DNA from: Gelidibacter sp035515035
GTDB lineage: Bacteria > Bacteroidota > Bacteroidia > Flavobacteriales > Flavobacteriaceae
Length of the DNA stretch: 64,000 bases
Assembly (NCBI RefSeq): GCF_035515035.1
Contig: NZ_DATJCA010000177.1
Span: 10,571 to 74,570 of the forward strand
Direction: 5' to 3'
Below are positions 49,618 through 58,125 of this stretch, in pieces. The position numbers and the translations under genes were made by a program. Below the pieces are notes generated by a model. The model worked only from the letters and a program-made list of their open reading frames with translations. It was not told where the DNA came from and did not search any database. Numbering within the stretch: the first letter of the stretch is position 1; each line of letters begins with the position of its first letter.

Positions 49618-50925
49618 TTATCCTCCGAAGTCGTCAAATCTGATGTTTTCATCAGGGATTCCGAAATCTTCTCCCATTTTTTGTACCGCTTGGTTCATTA
49701 ATGGTGGCCCACAGAAATACAATTCGATATCTTCTGGTGCATCATGGTGATTCAAATAGTTATCAATCACACAATTGTGAATAAATCCGACGAAACCATC
49801 CCCTGGAGCATCAATGTTCTCTTTTACTTTCCAATTATCCTCTTCCATTGGTTCAGATAATGCCATATAGAACTTAAAGTTAGGGAAATCACGCTCTAAT
49901 TCACGGAAGTGCTCGATATAGAACAACTCACGCTTAGAACGGCCTCCGTACCAGTAACTCACTTTACGACCAGTTTTTAAGGTTTTGAAGAGTTGATACA
50001 AGTGCGAACGCATTGGCGCCATTCCAGCTCCACCACCTACATACAACATTTCACTATCTGACTCATTGATAAAGAACTCCCCGAAAGGACCAGAAATAGT
50101 GACTTTATCACCCGGTTTTTGAGCAAATATATAAGAGGAAGCAATACCTGGATTAACGTCCATCCAACCGTTTTTTGCACGATCAAAAGGAGGTGTTGCA
50201 ATACGCACGTTTAACATGATTTCGCGTCCTTCTGCTGGATAGGAAGCCATTGAGTAGGCACGTTCCACAACTTCGTCGTTTTTCATGACCAAAGGCCACA
50301 ACTTAAATTTGTCCCATTCTGCTTGGAATTTATCTGGAGTTTCGTGCTCTTCTGGATGCGCAGTAATATCCATATCCGCAAATTTGATTTCACACTCTGG
50401 AATTTCAATTTGGATATAACCACCCGCTTTGTAGCCCATATCTTCAGGAACTTCAACAACAAATTCCTTGATAAATGAAGCCACGTTGTAATTTCTAACC
50501 ACGGTTGCTTCCCATTTCTTAACCCCAAATATTTCTTCAGGAATGGTGATTTCCATATCCTGTTTCACCCTTACCTGACAAGATAAACGGATGCCTTCTT
50601 GAATCTCTCTTCTACTGAAGTGAGGCGTCTCTGTTGGTAAAGCTTCGCCGCCTCCTGAAAGTACGTGGCACTCACACTGAATACACGTTCCTCCACCACC
50701 ACAAGCGGATGGTAAAAATATTTTCTGGGAGGATAGGGTATTTAATAAGGTGCTTCCTGAACTGACTTCCAATTTACGTTCGCCATTAATGGTAATCGTT
50801 ACAGGACCTGATGGAGACAATTTTTGTTTCACTACAAGTAAAAGCGTTACCAATAATAAAGTAACCACTAAAAACGCGACAACTGTAACAATGACTGTTC
50901 CTAATGTGCTTGCTGCTAATATCAT
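49618..50925 (-). CDS. nqrF: NQR subunit F (NADH dehydrogenase module)
   Basis: Electron-entry subunit of the Na+-translocating NADH:quinone reductase. A membrane helix (about 8-32), then a plant-type 2Fe-2S domain with ligands C75, C81, C84 and C116, then an FAD/NAD ferredoxin-reductase module: 'RAYSMASYP' binds FAD and 'GGGAGMAPMRS' NAD(P). The C-terminus 'FCGPPLMNQAV...DDFGG' is typical. NADH passes electrons to FAD, then the iron-sulfur cluster, and on to the membrane subunits. Last gene of the operon (435 aa). Confidence 0.97.
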   Translation of the reverse strand: MILAASTLGTVIVTVVAFLVVTLLLVTLLLVVKQKLSPSGPVTITINGERKLEVSSGSTLLNTLSSQKIFLPSACGGGGTCIQCECHVLSGGGEALPTETPHFSRREIQEGIRLSCQVRVKQDMEITIPEEIFGVKKWEATVVRNYNVASFIKEFVVEVPEDMGYKAGGYIQIEIPECEIKFADMDITAHPEEHETPDKFQAEWDKFKLWPLVMKNDEVVERAYSMASYPAEGREIMLNVRIATPPFDRAKNGWMDVNPGIASSYIFAQKPGDKVTISGPFGEFFINESDSEMLYVGGGAGMAPMRSHLYQLFKTLKTGRKVSYWYGGRSKRELFYIEHFRELERDFPNFKFYMALSEPMEEDNWKVKENIDAPGDGFVGFIHNCVIDNYLNHHDAPEDIELYFCGPPLMNQAVQKMGEDFGIPDENIRFDDFGG

Positions 50926-50933
50926 AATCTTTG

Positions 50934-51668
50934 TTATTTTTTATCTGTATCGTTTATTTCTTCTATCACAAAATCAGAAGTTTTGTGATCTTTTTGGACA
51001 GTCACCATACCATCTACAGTCTCTATATTATCTTCTGTGGCTTCTTCATCACCTCCAGTCAACATTCCACCAAAACTCATAAACCCAATGGCCATTAATC
51101 CTGTAATAATAAATGTAATCCCTAATCCTCTTAAAGGTGCAGGCACATTACTATATCTGATCTTCTCTCTAATGGCAGCAATCGCAACAATAGCTAAAAA
51201 CCACCCTATTCCTGAACCAATACCGTAATTAAGAGCCAAACCTAAAGTTTCTATTTCACGAGATTGCATAAATAATGAACCTCCTAAAATAGCACAGTTC
51301 ACTGCAATTAATGGTAAAAATATCCCCAACGAATTATATAAGCCCGGTGAAAATTTCTCAACAACAATTTCAACAAGTTGAACCATAGTTGCAATGGTGG
51401 CAATAAACATAATAAAGGATAAAAAGCTTAGGTCAAAATCCGCATACTCTGGTCCCAACCATGTTAAAGCACCTTCTTGTAATAAATATTGATCCAACAA
51501 CCAGTTTAAAGGTACTGTAATTGCCAAAACAAAGATTACTGCAGCACCAAGACCAACGGCAGTAGCTACTTTTTTAGACACAGCCAAATATGAACACATA
51601 CCCAAGAAGTACGCGAAAATCATGTTGTCTACAAATATCGATTTGAAAAATAATTCTATATGTTCCAT
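50934..51668 (-). CDS. nqrE: NQR subunit E
   Basis: A polytopic membrane subunit (six helices; RnfA/NqrE family) with conserved 'FVDNMIFAYFLGMCSYLAVSK' at the start and 'VNCAILGGSLFMQ' in the middle; the two Cys positions in these segments are those binding the intramembrane iron of the complex. At 244 aa it is longer than most NqrE, by a charged ~40-residue tail ('GGDEEATEDNIETVDG...'). Eight bases before nqrF. Confidence 0.96.
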   Translation of the reverse strand: MEHIELFFKSIFVDNMIFAYFLGMCSYLAVSKKVATAVGLGAAVIFVLAITVPLNWLLDQYLLQEGALTWLGPEYADFDLSFLSFIMFIATIATMVQLVEIVVEKFSPGLYNSLGIFLPLIAVNCAILGGSLFMQSREIETLGLALNYGIGSGIGWFLAIVAIAAIREKIRYSNVPAPLRGLGITFIITGLMAIGFMSFGGMLTGGDEEATEDNIETVDGMVTVQKDHKTSDFVIEEINDTDKK

Positions 51669-51675
51669 TTTTTAT

Positions 51676-51743
51676 AGTCTTCAGTCTTCAGTCCGCAGTC
51701 TTCAGTAGCGTTTGACTGCTTACTGATAACTGCCTACTGCAGG
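51676..51743. repeat. CAGTCTT repeats inside the nqr operon (nqrD-nqrE gap)
   Basis: AGTCTTCAGTCTTCAGT and CAGTCTTCAGTAG units, followed by a decayed 'tgactgcttactgataactgcctactgcaggc' segment; the same family as 36945-36964. All other nqr intergenic gaps are 3-11 bases, this one is 84. Confidence 0.7.
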
Positions 51744-51752
51744 CTATTTAAA

Positions 51753-52397
51753 TTAGTCTTCTATTAATTCTTTGTTTCTGCTTCTTTGTACCCAAATGAT
51801 AATACCAATGACTATCAAGGCCATTGGAGGCAATACCATAAAACCGTTGTTTTCATATCCAAAAGCGTACAGACCTGTTTTCTCTACGGAGTCACCAAGA
51901 ACCTTAAAGCCCAATAATGTTCCCGAGCCCAACAGTTCTCTAAAGAAACCCACAATAACCAGGATAACACCATAGCCTAAAGCGTTTCCAACGCCATCCA
52001 AAAACGATCTCCACGGTCCGTTTGCCAAGGCAAAAGCTTCAAAACGCCCCATAATAATACAGTTGGTAATGATTAATCCAATAAATACAGAGAGTTCTTT
52101 ACTTAAGCTATACGCGTAAGCCTTCAATACCTGATCTACAATAATCACCAGGGTTGCCACAACAACAAGCTGTACAATAATTCTAATTTTTGAAGGAATG
52201 ATATTTCGCATTAACGAAATAACAACGTTCCCCGCGCCAAGTACAAATATCACCGAAATGGCCATCACGATTGATGGTTTTAATTGTGCCGTAATTGCCA
52301 AGGCAGAACAGATTCCTAAAACCTGAATAGTAATAGGATTATCATCCCCTAAAGGATCTAATATTAGTTTACTATCTTTTTTTGATAAAAGTCTCAT
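51753..52397 (-). CDS. nqrD: NQR subunit D
   Basis: A six-helix membrane subunit (RnfE/NqrD family), 214 aa, with 'NPITIQVLGICSALAITAQ' and 'GLIITNCIIMGRFEAFA', the paired Cys-bearing half-helices that with NqrE hold the iron site. Six bases after nqrC. Normal length. Confidence 0.96.
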   Translation of the reverse strand: MRLLSKKDSKLILDPLGDDNPITIQVLGICSALAITAQLKPSIVMAISVIFVLGAGNVVISLMRNIIPSKIRIIVQLVVVATLVIIVDQVLKAYAYSLSKELSVFIGLIITNCIIMGRFEAFALANGPWRSFLDGVGNALGYGVILVIVGFFRELLGSGTLLGFKVLGDSVEKTGLYAFGYENNGFMVLPPMALIVIGIIIWVQRSRNKELIED

Positions 52398-52403
52398 ACA
52401 ATT

Positions 52404-53153
52404 TTATTTTAATGTCTTGAAATAAGGCACATACATTCTTAAATCCTTTTTAATCATCGCGGTAACACCATCTCCAGTAATGGTCGCCCCTGCAATTGCA
52501 TCTACTGCATTGTCAGTTTTCCTATCATTCCTAGGATCGGCATTGCCTTTGGCCACGGTTATTCCTTTAAAAACACCAGATTCATTTAAAAGGTGTTCAC
52601 CTTCAAAATCGTCCATAAAATAACGCTGTTTAATTTCACTACCTAAACCAGGAGTTTCTCCAGCATGATCAAAAAATACGCCCTGTACCACCATATCTTT
52701 GTCTACAGCTACAAAACCCCAAATGGCATCCCATAATCCTTTTCCTCTAATAGGAATAACATAAATAGGTTTCCCATCTTTCTCTCCTTCAAACAAAGGG
52801 AGTTTACGTGTGTAGTTAGGATCTTTTGCTTTAGCCTCTTCCTTTTTGACATCTAGCAAGTAAGCTTGAGGATCCTCAGTCACTTTATCGCCTTCAATAA
52901 TATATTGGTTAGTAATGGTACTATTGAATACGTCCTCTACTTTATCTGCAGATATGAATTCAACATCACTGGGTCCTTCATTGGCATTAATGCCCATGGC
53001 GTACAATATATTCTGTTGTATTTCAAATCGCTCATTCGCTTTCACCAATGGTTTCAAGCCTTGGGCAAGTCCTGCAAGGATAGAACCTACCACAATAACC
53101 ATAACAATGGCAAAAATAACGGTATAACTATTTTTATCTGTATCGATCGCCAT
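52404..53153 (-). CDS. nqrC: NQR subunit C (FMN-carrying)
   Basis: One N-terminal membrane helix (about 12-32) and a periplasmic FMN-binding domain. The covalent FMN site is T224 in 'DAIAGATITG', with Ala in the position where Vibrio has Ser of SGAT; the motif fits ApbE recognition. ApbE is encoded at 45060-46121. The 249-aa length is typical. Confidence 0.96.
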   Translation of the reverse strand: MAIDTDKNSYTVIFAIVMVIVVGSILAGLAQGLKPLVKANERFEIQQNILYAMGINANEGPSDVEFISADKVEDVFNSTITNQYIIEGDKVTEDPQAYLLDVKKEEAKAKDPNYTRKLPLFEGEKDGKPIYVIPIRGKGLWDAIWGFVAVDKDMVVQGVFFDHAGETPGLGSEIKQRYFMDDFEGEHLLNESGVFKGITVAKGNADPRNDRKTDNAVDAIAGATITGDGVTAMIKKDLRMYVPYFKTLK

Positions 53154-53156
53154 AAT

Positions 53157-54383
53157 CTAAGCTGTTTTTAATTTTCCTCGTTTTAATCTCTTCTTCACAT
53201 TGCCCTGAACTACATAATGATCTATGGTTGGTGCAAATACATTCATTAACAATATGGCCAACATCACACCTTCTGGATAAGCCGGGTTAAAGACGCGAAT
53301 CATGATGGATATAAATCCAATCAAGAATCCGTAAATCCATTTACCTCTATTAGTTTGAGATGCAGTAACTGGATCTGTAGCCATATAAACAATACCAAAC
53401 GCCATTCCACCAATAATCAAATGATGCCAGAATTCAGTACTCATCAATCCATAAAACTTGCTTGTTTCGGTTATCCAACCTGAGTCAACCACCATATTGA
53501 AGATATAACCCATGACTAAAGCACCAAGTGTGGCGCTTACCATGATTCTCCAACTTCCTACTTTTGTGAAGATGAGAAATAAGCCGCCCAAGAGGATTAA
53601 AAGTGTAGAGGTTTCACCCACAGAGCCAGGAATAAAGCCAAAAAACATATCCATTACCGAATAATCGACCGGATGTGATTGTGCCAAGCTACCTAATATG
53701 GTTTCTCCCGAAATGGCATCGGCCGTAGAGCCATTTGCAATTTCTTTAGTTCTTTCTACCGCACCTTGAACCCATACCTTATCTCCACTCATCCAGGTAG
53801 GATAAGCAAAAAACAGGAATGCTCTAATGGTTAAAGCGGGGTTCAGGATGTTCATTCCTGTACCGCCAAATACTTCCTTCCCAATAACCACACCAAAAGC
53901 AACGGCCACGATTAACATCCACCATGGAATATCAATTGGAACGATCAACGGCACGAGCATACCCGTTACCAAATACCCTTCTTCAACTTCATGACCTTTT
54001 ATAACGGCGAATAAAAACTCAATCCCTAATCCAACACCATAAGAGATGATGATTAAAGGTAGAATCTTCCAAAAGCCCAAGACAAAGTTCTGCAAGTTCC
54101 AAAATTCACTGCTAAAAAAGCCGTTGGTTACTGCTTGGATCTCTCCTACAGCCAAATAATGCTGATACCCGGCGTTAAACATTCCGAAAATCAAACACGG
54201 AATCAATGCCATAATGACCGTATTCATAGTACGCTTTAAATCGTCTGCCGATTTAATATGCGTGCCCCCTTTTGCGGTATCATTAGGCGTATATAGAAAA
54301 GTATGCAAGGCATTAAAGGCAGGAGCCATTTTAGTCCCTCTATATTTCTCTTTTAATTTATGTAAGTTCTGTTTTAAACCCAT
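53157..54383 (-). CDS. nqrB: NQR subunit B (membrane, FMN-carrying)
   Basis: Main Na+-channel subunit, about 10 membrane helices, 408 aa. The covalent FMN site is probably T228 in 'DAISGETILG', reading S-G-E-T where SGAT is usual. 'FGGTGMNILNPAL', 'FIPGSVGETSTLLILLGG' and 'ATDPVTAS' are conserved family segments. It lies 11 bases after nqrA. Confidence 0.96.
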   Translation of the reverse strand: MGLKQNLHKLKEKYRGTKMAPAFNALHTFLYTPNDTAKGGTHIKSADDLKRTMNTVIMALIPCLIFGMFNAGYQHYLAVGEIQAVTNGFFSSEFWNLQNFVLGFWKILPLIIISYGVGLGIEFLFAVIKGHEVEEGYLVTGMLVPLIVPIDIPWWMLIVAVAFGVVIGKEVFGGTGMNILNPALTIRAFLFFAYPTWMSGDKVWVQGAVERTKEIANGSTADAISGETILGSLAQSHPVDYSVMDMFFGFIPGSVGETSTLLILLGGLFLIFTKVGSWRIMVSATLGALVMGYIFNMVVDSGWITETSKFYGLMSTEFWHHLIIGGMAFGIVYMATDPVTASQTNRGKWIYGFLIGFISIMIRVFNPAYPEGVMLAILLMNVFAPTIDHYVVQGNVKKRLKRGKLKTA

Positions 54384-54394
54384 TGTCTCTATAA

Positions 54395-55750
54395 TTAACC
54401 GATTTCTTCTATCATTAAATCCAAGCCTTCTCTAATAATTTTTTGATGTGGTTGTTTAGACACACAAATAAATTCTGTTAAGGCAAAGTCTTCCGGAGCC
54501 ACTTCATACATTCCCAAAGCCTCCATTTCGTCCAAATCTTTATACAAACATGACTTTAAGATTTGCAATGGGTATATATCTAATGGAAAAACTTCCTCGT
54601 AATTACCAGTAAGCACAAAGTTTCGGTGCTCTCCATTCATATTGGTCGTTAAATCATAGACCTTGTTTGGAGTCAACCACGAAAAAGTTAAAGCTCTAGA
54701 ATTAGAGATTTTATCAAAAATGGGTTTATTCCAACCAAACAACTCATAATCATCACCTTCCGGAATAACTGTAATGATATTACTATAATACCCCAAATAG
54801 CCATCCGGAGCTATTTGTTTTCCACTCAATACATTACCAGAAATGATACGATCGTTCCCGCCTTGCACAACGCCATTATCATAGATCATGGTTGCGACTT
54901 CGCTGGCAATTTTTGTAACAAAGTAACGTGGTTTTTTAACAGAAGATCCCACAAGGGCAACAATACGTTCGGCATTGAATTTACCGGTAAGCAAGAGCTC
55001 ACCCATGATCACTAAATCCTGCGGATTAATGGTCCAAACGGTTTCTCCTTTATTGACAGGATCTATTTTATTGATTTGCGTCCCCACGTTTCCACAAGGA
55101 TGTGGCCCAGATACTTTATGTAAGGTAATTCCGGAAAGTCCAGCTAAAGGCGAATTTGATTTAACACCAACGCTCACGTGCACTTTACCATTAGTTAGTT
55201 TACCTAACGCGGTAATCGCCGCTTGCAACTCCGCTTCTTTGCCCTGAAGCACATAGTCAAGATCTGCAGCTAATGGTGCACTGTCATACCCAGAGATAAA
55301 GATTGCTTTGGGTGTTTGGTCTGGTTTTGCAATAATGTCATACGGACGTTGCTTGATAAAAGTCCAACAGCCAGAGGCCAATAAATGTGCCTTTATAGTA
55401 TCAGCATCTACAGCATCAACGTTCAACTTCCCGTAATCGTGGTAAATCTGCTCTTTATCCGCCTGAATTTTAATGCCCGTAATGCGTCTTTTCTCCCCTC
55501 GTGCTATTTCAATAATTTCCCCTGAAACCGGCGAAACAAATTTCACGGCTTCATTGGTTTTGTCATGAAAGATAGGCTCTCCAGCTTTCACCTTTGCACC
55601 TTCTTTATAAATCAGTCTTGGAGTAACACCGTGGAAGTCATCTGGTCTTAACGTATAAAAGTTGCTTATAACCGCCTTTTCAGTGGTTTTTTCAGCTCCT
55701 CCCTTAAGTTTGATATCGAGACCTTTTTTAATCTTAATGTCGTTTGACAT
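54395..55750 (-). CDS. nqrA: NQR subunit A
   Basis: The peripheral quinone-interacting subunit, 451 aa. N-terminal 'IKKGLDIKLKGGAE' and 'GVTPRLIYKEGAKVKAGEPIF' resemble biotinyl-lipoyl-type swivels; later 'VSGPHPCGNVGTQINKIDPV' and 'VALVGSSVKKPRYF' are family signatures. First gene of the six-gene nqr operon, with the promoter 60 bases upstream. Confidence 0.96.
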   Translation of the reverse strand: MSNDIKIKKGLDIKLKGGAEKTTEKAVISNFYTLRPDDFHGVTPRLIYKEGAKVKAGEPIFHDKTNEAVKFVSPVSGEIIEIARGEKRRITGIKIQADKEQIYHDYGKLNVDAVDADTIKAHLLASGCWTFIKQRPYDIIAKPDQTPKAIFISGYDSAPLAADLDYVLQGKEAELQAAITALGKLTNGKVHVSVGVKSNSPLAGLSGITLHKVSGPHPCGNVGTQINKIDPVNKGETVWTINPQDLVIMGELLLTGKFNAERIVALVGSSVKKPRYFVTKIASEVATMIYDNGVVQGGNDRIISGNVLSGKQIAPDGYLGYYSNIITVIPEGDDYELFGWNKPIFDKISNSRALTFSWLTPNKVYDLTTNMNGEHRNFVLTGNYEEVFPLDIYPLQILKSCLYKDLDEMEALGMYEVAPEDFALTEFICVSKQPHQKIIREGLDLMIEEIG

Positions 55751-55809
55751 ATTATAAGTCTATTGGTTAATAGTAACAATGATGTGATTTTACACAGTAA
55801 AAATCGGTG

Positions 55810-55817
55810 CAAATTTA
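55810..55817 (-). promoter_or_regulatory. Bacteroidota -7 box for nqrABCDEF
   Basis: TAAATTTG on the minus strand, exact TAnnTTTG, leaving a leader of about 50-55 bases before nqrA. Confidence 0.6.
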
Positions 55818-55928
55818 CGAATTATTTATGCAGTTCACATAATAATTGTCATAAAATTTATACGTTAACGATTGCGTAATTTATGAGGTATAATTTTTGT
55901 TTATCTTTACCTTTTAAACCTCATGTAG

Positions 55929-57179
55929 ATGACTTCGAATTTACGATATTTCCTCTTATTATTTTTTTATACGGCCTGTGTTTTTTCGCAAATAGAAGAA
56001 GTCAATCCGCCCGACTATATAAAAACAATCATGTTTAGAGGCAACACCGATGAAAGCCAATTGCCCATCCTGAAATTGGGCGAACCCCTGCTGTTGGAAT
56101 TTGATGCGCTTACGGGAACTGAACCTGACTTTTATTATGTGATTGAACATTTTAATTACGATTGGACGCCCTCCAATTTGGTGAAATCAGAATACTTAAG
56201 GGGATTTGACAACCAACGTATTCAAGACTATAAAAATTCGTTCAATACCTATCAGATATATTCGCATTATATGCTTCAAATCCCCAATCAACAAACCAAG
56301 GGTTTATTGGTGACCGGCAATTACCTGATGAGCATCTATAAAGATGACGATGAATTGGTGTTTTCAAGAAAATTCATGATCTATGAAGATCTTGTGAACG
56401 TTGGCGTTGCCATCAAACGCTCCCGTGACGTTAAGGATATCGATAAAAAGCAATCGGTGGACATTGTTATCAATAGCAGGAATATAAATTTCAACAATCC
56501 TTTGGAAAATGTCAAGAGCTTGATCATCCAAAACAACAATCTCAACACCGCCATTTCCAATGTGAAACCACAATACCTCTTAGGAAATCAGTTGATTTAC
56601 AAATACACTTCAGAAACCAGCTTCTGGGGTGGCAACGAGTATCTTTATTTTGAGACCAAAGATGTTAGAGCCGCCAACGTAGGTGTTCAGTTTATCGATT
56701 TAAAAGACATTTATCATACCTATCTTTTTGCCAACACATCAAGAGCCAATCAACTCTACACGTACAATCCGGATATCAACGGTAATTTTGTGATTACCGC
56801 CATTGATGCGCAGGACGTATCCATTGAAGCGGACTATACCATGATCCACTTTGCATTGCAATATCCTGAGTTGACAGATGGCAGTTCTGTCTATGTTTAT
56901 GGCAATTTTAATAATTATGCACTTGAACCGGATAATGAGCTTCAATTTAATTCGAAAACTGGGTTATATGAAAAGGCATTTCGTTTAAAACAAGGGTTCT
57001 ACAATTACAAATACGTGGTAACCGATAAAAACGGCACTTTGAATGAAGGTGCGATTAGCGGAGACTTCTACCAAACCGAAAATAATTATAAAGTCTTGGT
57101 GTACTACAGAGATTTGGGTGCGCGCTATGATCGATTAATTGGGATGGGCGAAGGCTCTTCAGTCGATATTTCAAATTAA
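55929..57179 (+). CDS. Type IX secretion system plug-type protein (DUF5103)
   Basis: A 416-aa exported protein with signal peptide (1-20, ending 'ACVFSQ'). The 'PPDYIKTIMFRGN' start, 'EHFNYDWTPSNLVKSEYLRGFDNQRIQDYKNSFNT' and the C-terminal 'VYVYGNFNNYALEPDNELQFN' with 'YNYKYVVTDKNG' are those of DUF5103 proteins, named after the Plug that closes the periplasmic side of the SprA translocon. The middle is immunoglobulin-like beta sequence. A T9SS cargo is encoded at 59888. Divergent from nqrA. Confidence 0.88.
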   Translation: MTSNLRYFLLLFFYTACVFSQIEEVNPPDYIKTIMFRGNTDESQLPILKLGEPLLLEFDALTGTEPDFYYVIEHFNYDWTPSNLVKSEYLRGFDNQRIQDYKNSFNTYQIYSHYMLQIPNQQTKGLLVTGNYLMSIYKDDDELVFSRKFMIYEDLVNVGVAIKRSRDVKDIDKKQSVDIVINSRNINFNNPLENVKSLIIQNNNLNTAISNVKPQYLLGNQLIYKYTSETSFWGGNEYLYFETKDVRAANVGVQFIDLKDIYHTYLFANTSRANQLYTYNPDINGNFVITAIDAQDVSIEADYTMIHFALQYPELTDGSSVYVYGNFNNYALEPDNELQFNSKTGLYEKAFRLKQGFYNYKYVVTDKNGTLNEGAISGDFYQTENNYKVLVYYRDLGARYDRLIGMGEGSSVDISN

Positions 57180-57372
57180 AGTTGCCCTCAGCAGAAAAAG
57201 GACGCAAGATTCTTTTAAAAAATATTTCAGGAACTGACATTTAATGTCATAAGCCTCTAGCTTACTGTTAAATAACTGTAAAAATTCAATTTGCGTTACA
57301 TCTTGAATCAAATAAATTATAAAAGTCTTTTAAATTATCCTATTTTAGCACTAATCAAAACATTCTAGTATT

Positions 57373-57759
57373 ATGGTACAACAAGTTACAAGTGGTATTA
57401 AGATAAGTGTACAGACCACTTTTGAGGGTACTTTTTATAAAAATTATAAAGTCCATTTTGCTTTTGGATATAGGGTGACCATTGAAAATCAGAGCAAAGG
57501 TGCCGTACAATTAAACTCGCGCCATTGGAAAGTTTATGACGCCTTAAATCATGTTGAAATTATTGAAGGTGAAGGCGTTATTGGCAAAAAACCAGTCCTA
57601 AAACCAGGAGAGTCGCATACGTATACTTCAGGATGTTTGCTATCATCCCCTTTTGGCGCGATGCACGGCCATTACAACATGGTCAACTTTACCACCACCA
57701 ATAAATTCAAGGTTTACATTCCGTCATTTAAACTGAGTGCTCCTTTTGCCTTGAATTAA
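57373..57759 (+). CDS. apaG: ApaG-domain protein
   Basis: A 128-aa ApaG/FBXO3-fold protein: 'VTSGIKISVQTTFEG', 'AFGYRVTIENQSKGAVQLNSRHWKVYDALN' and 'GVIGKKPVLKPGESHTYTSGCLLSSPFGAMHGHYNM' are family signatures. It is linked genetically to Co2+/Mg2+ resistance and Ap4A levels; biochemical activity is unsettled. Single gene, between the plug-type gene and pruA. Confidence 0.95.
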   Translation: MVQQVTSGIKISVQTTFEGTFYKNYKVHFAFGYRVTIENQSKGAVQLNSRHWKVYDALNHVEIIEGEGVIGKKPVLKPGESHTYTSGCLLSSPFGAMHGHYNMVNFTTTNKFKVYIPSFKLSAPFALN

Positions 57760-58125
57760 AGTTTGTGGCCAAAACTATAAAATTGGCATGCGCTCAGTTT
57801 TGTTATGTTTATAAGTCTTTGTTACCGGCGCCGACATCATTTCCATTTTGCCTTTTTTAGGTTAATAAACCAATTAACGTAATTTTTTAAATCGCTCGTT
57901 TATTCTCCCCCTTTCATAGCCTCCTGAAGCTTAAAACTGAATCCCGAATAGTAAAAACGACCTTAAAATTTTATCTTTCAGACACTTAGCTAGATTGATA
58001 GATGATTATTTTCTAAAAACCGCCCGGACATTTAACGTCGTTTTAGGAGTATATCACGTGCAATAGGTTTCAAAATTTTGTACCTTCGCATCTTAAAATT
58101 TTAAACATACAAAATAAAAATAATC
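57760..58125. other. 366-base gap before pruA
   Basis: No gene seen. A TACCTTCG sequence at 58081-58088, one base from TAnnTTTG, is the probable pruA promoter. The rest is AT-rich and without a clear structure. Confidence 0.45.
58081..58088 (+). promoter_or_regulatory. Probable -7 box for pruA
   Basis: TACCTTCG, a near match to TAnnTTTG, 37 bases before the ATG. Confidence 0.4.
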
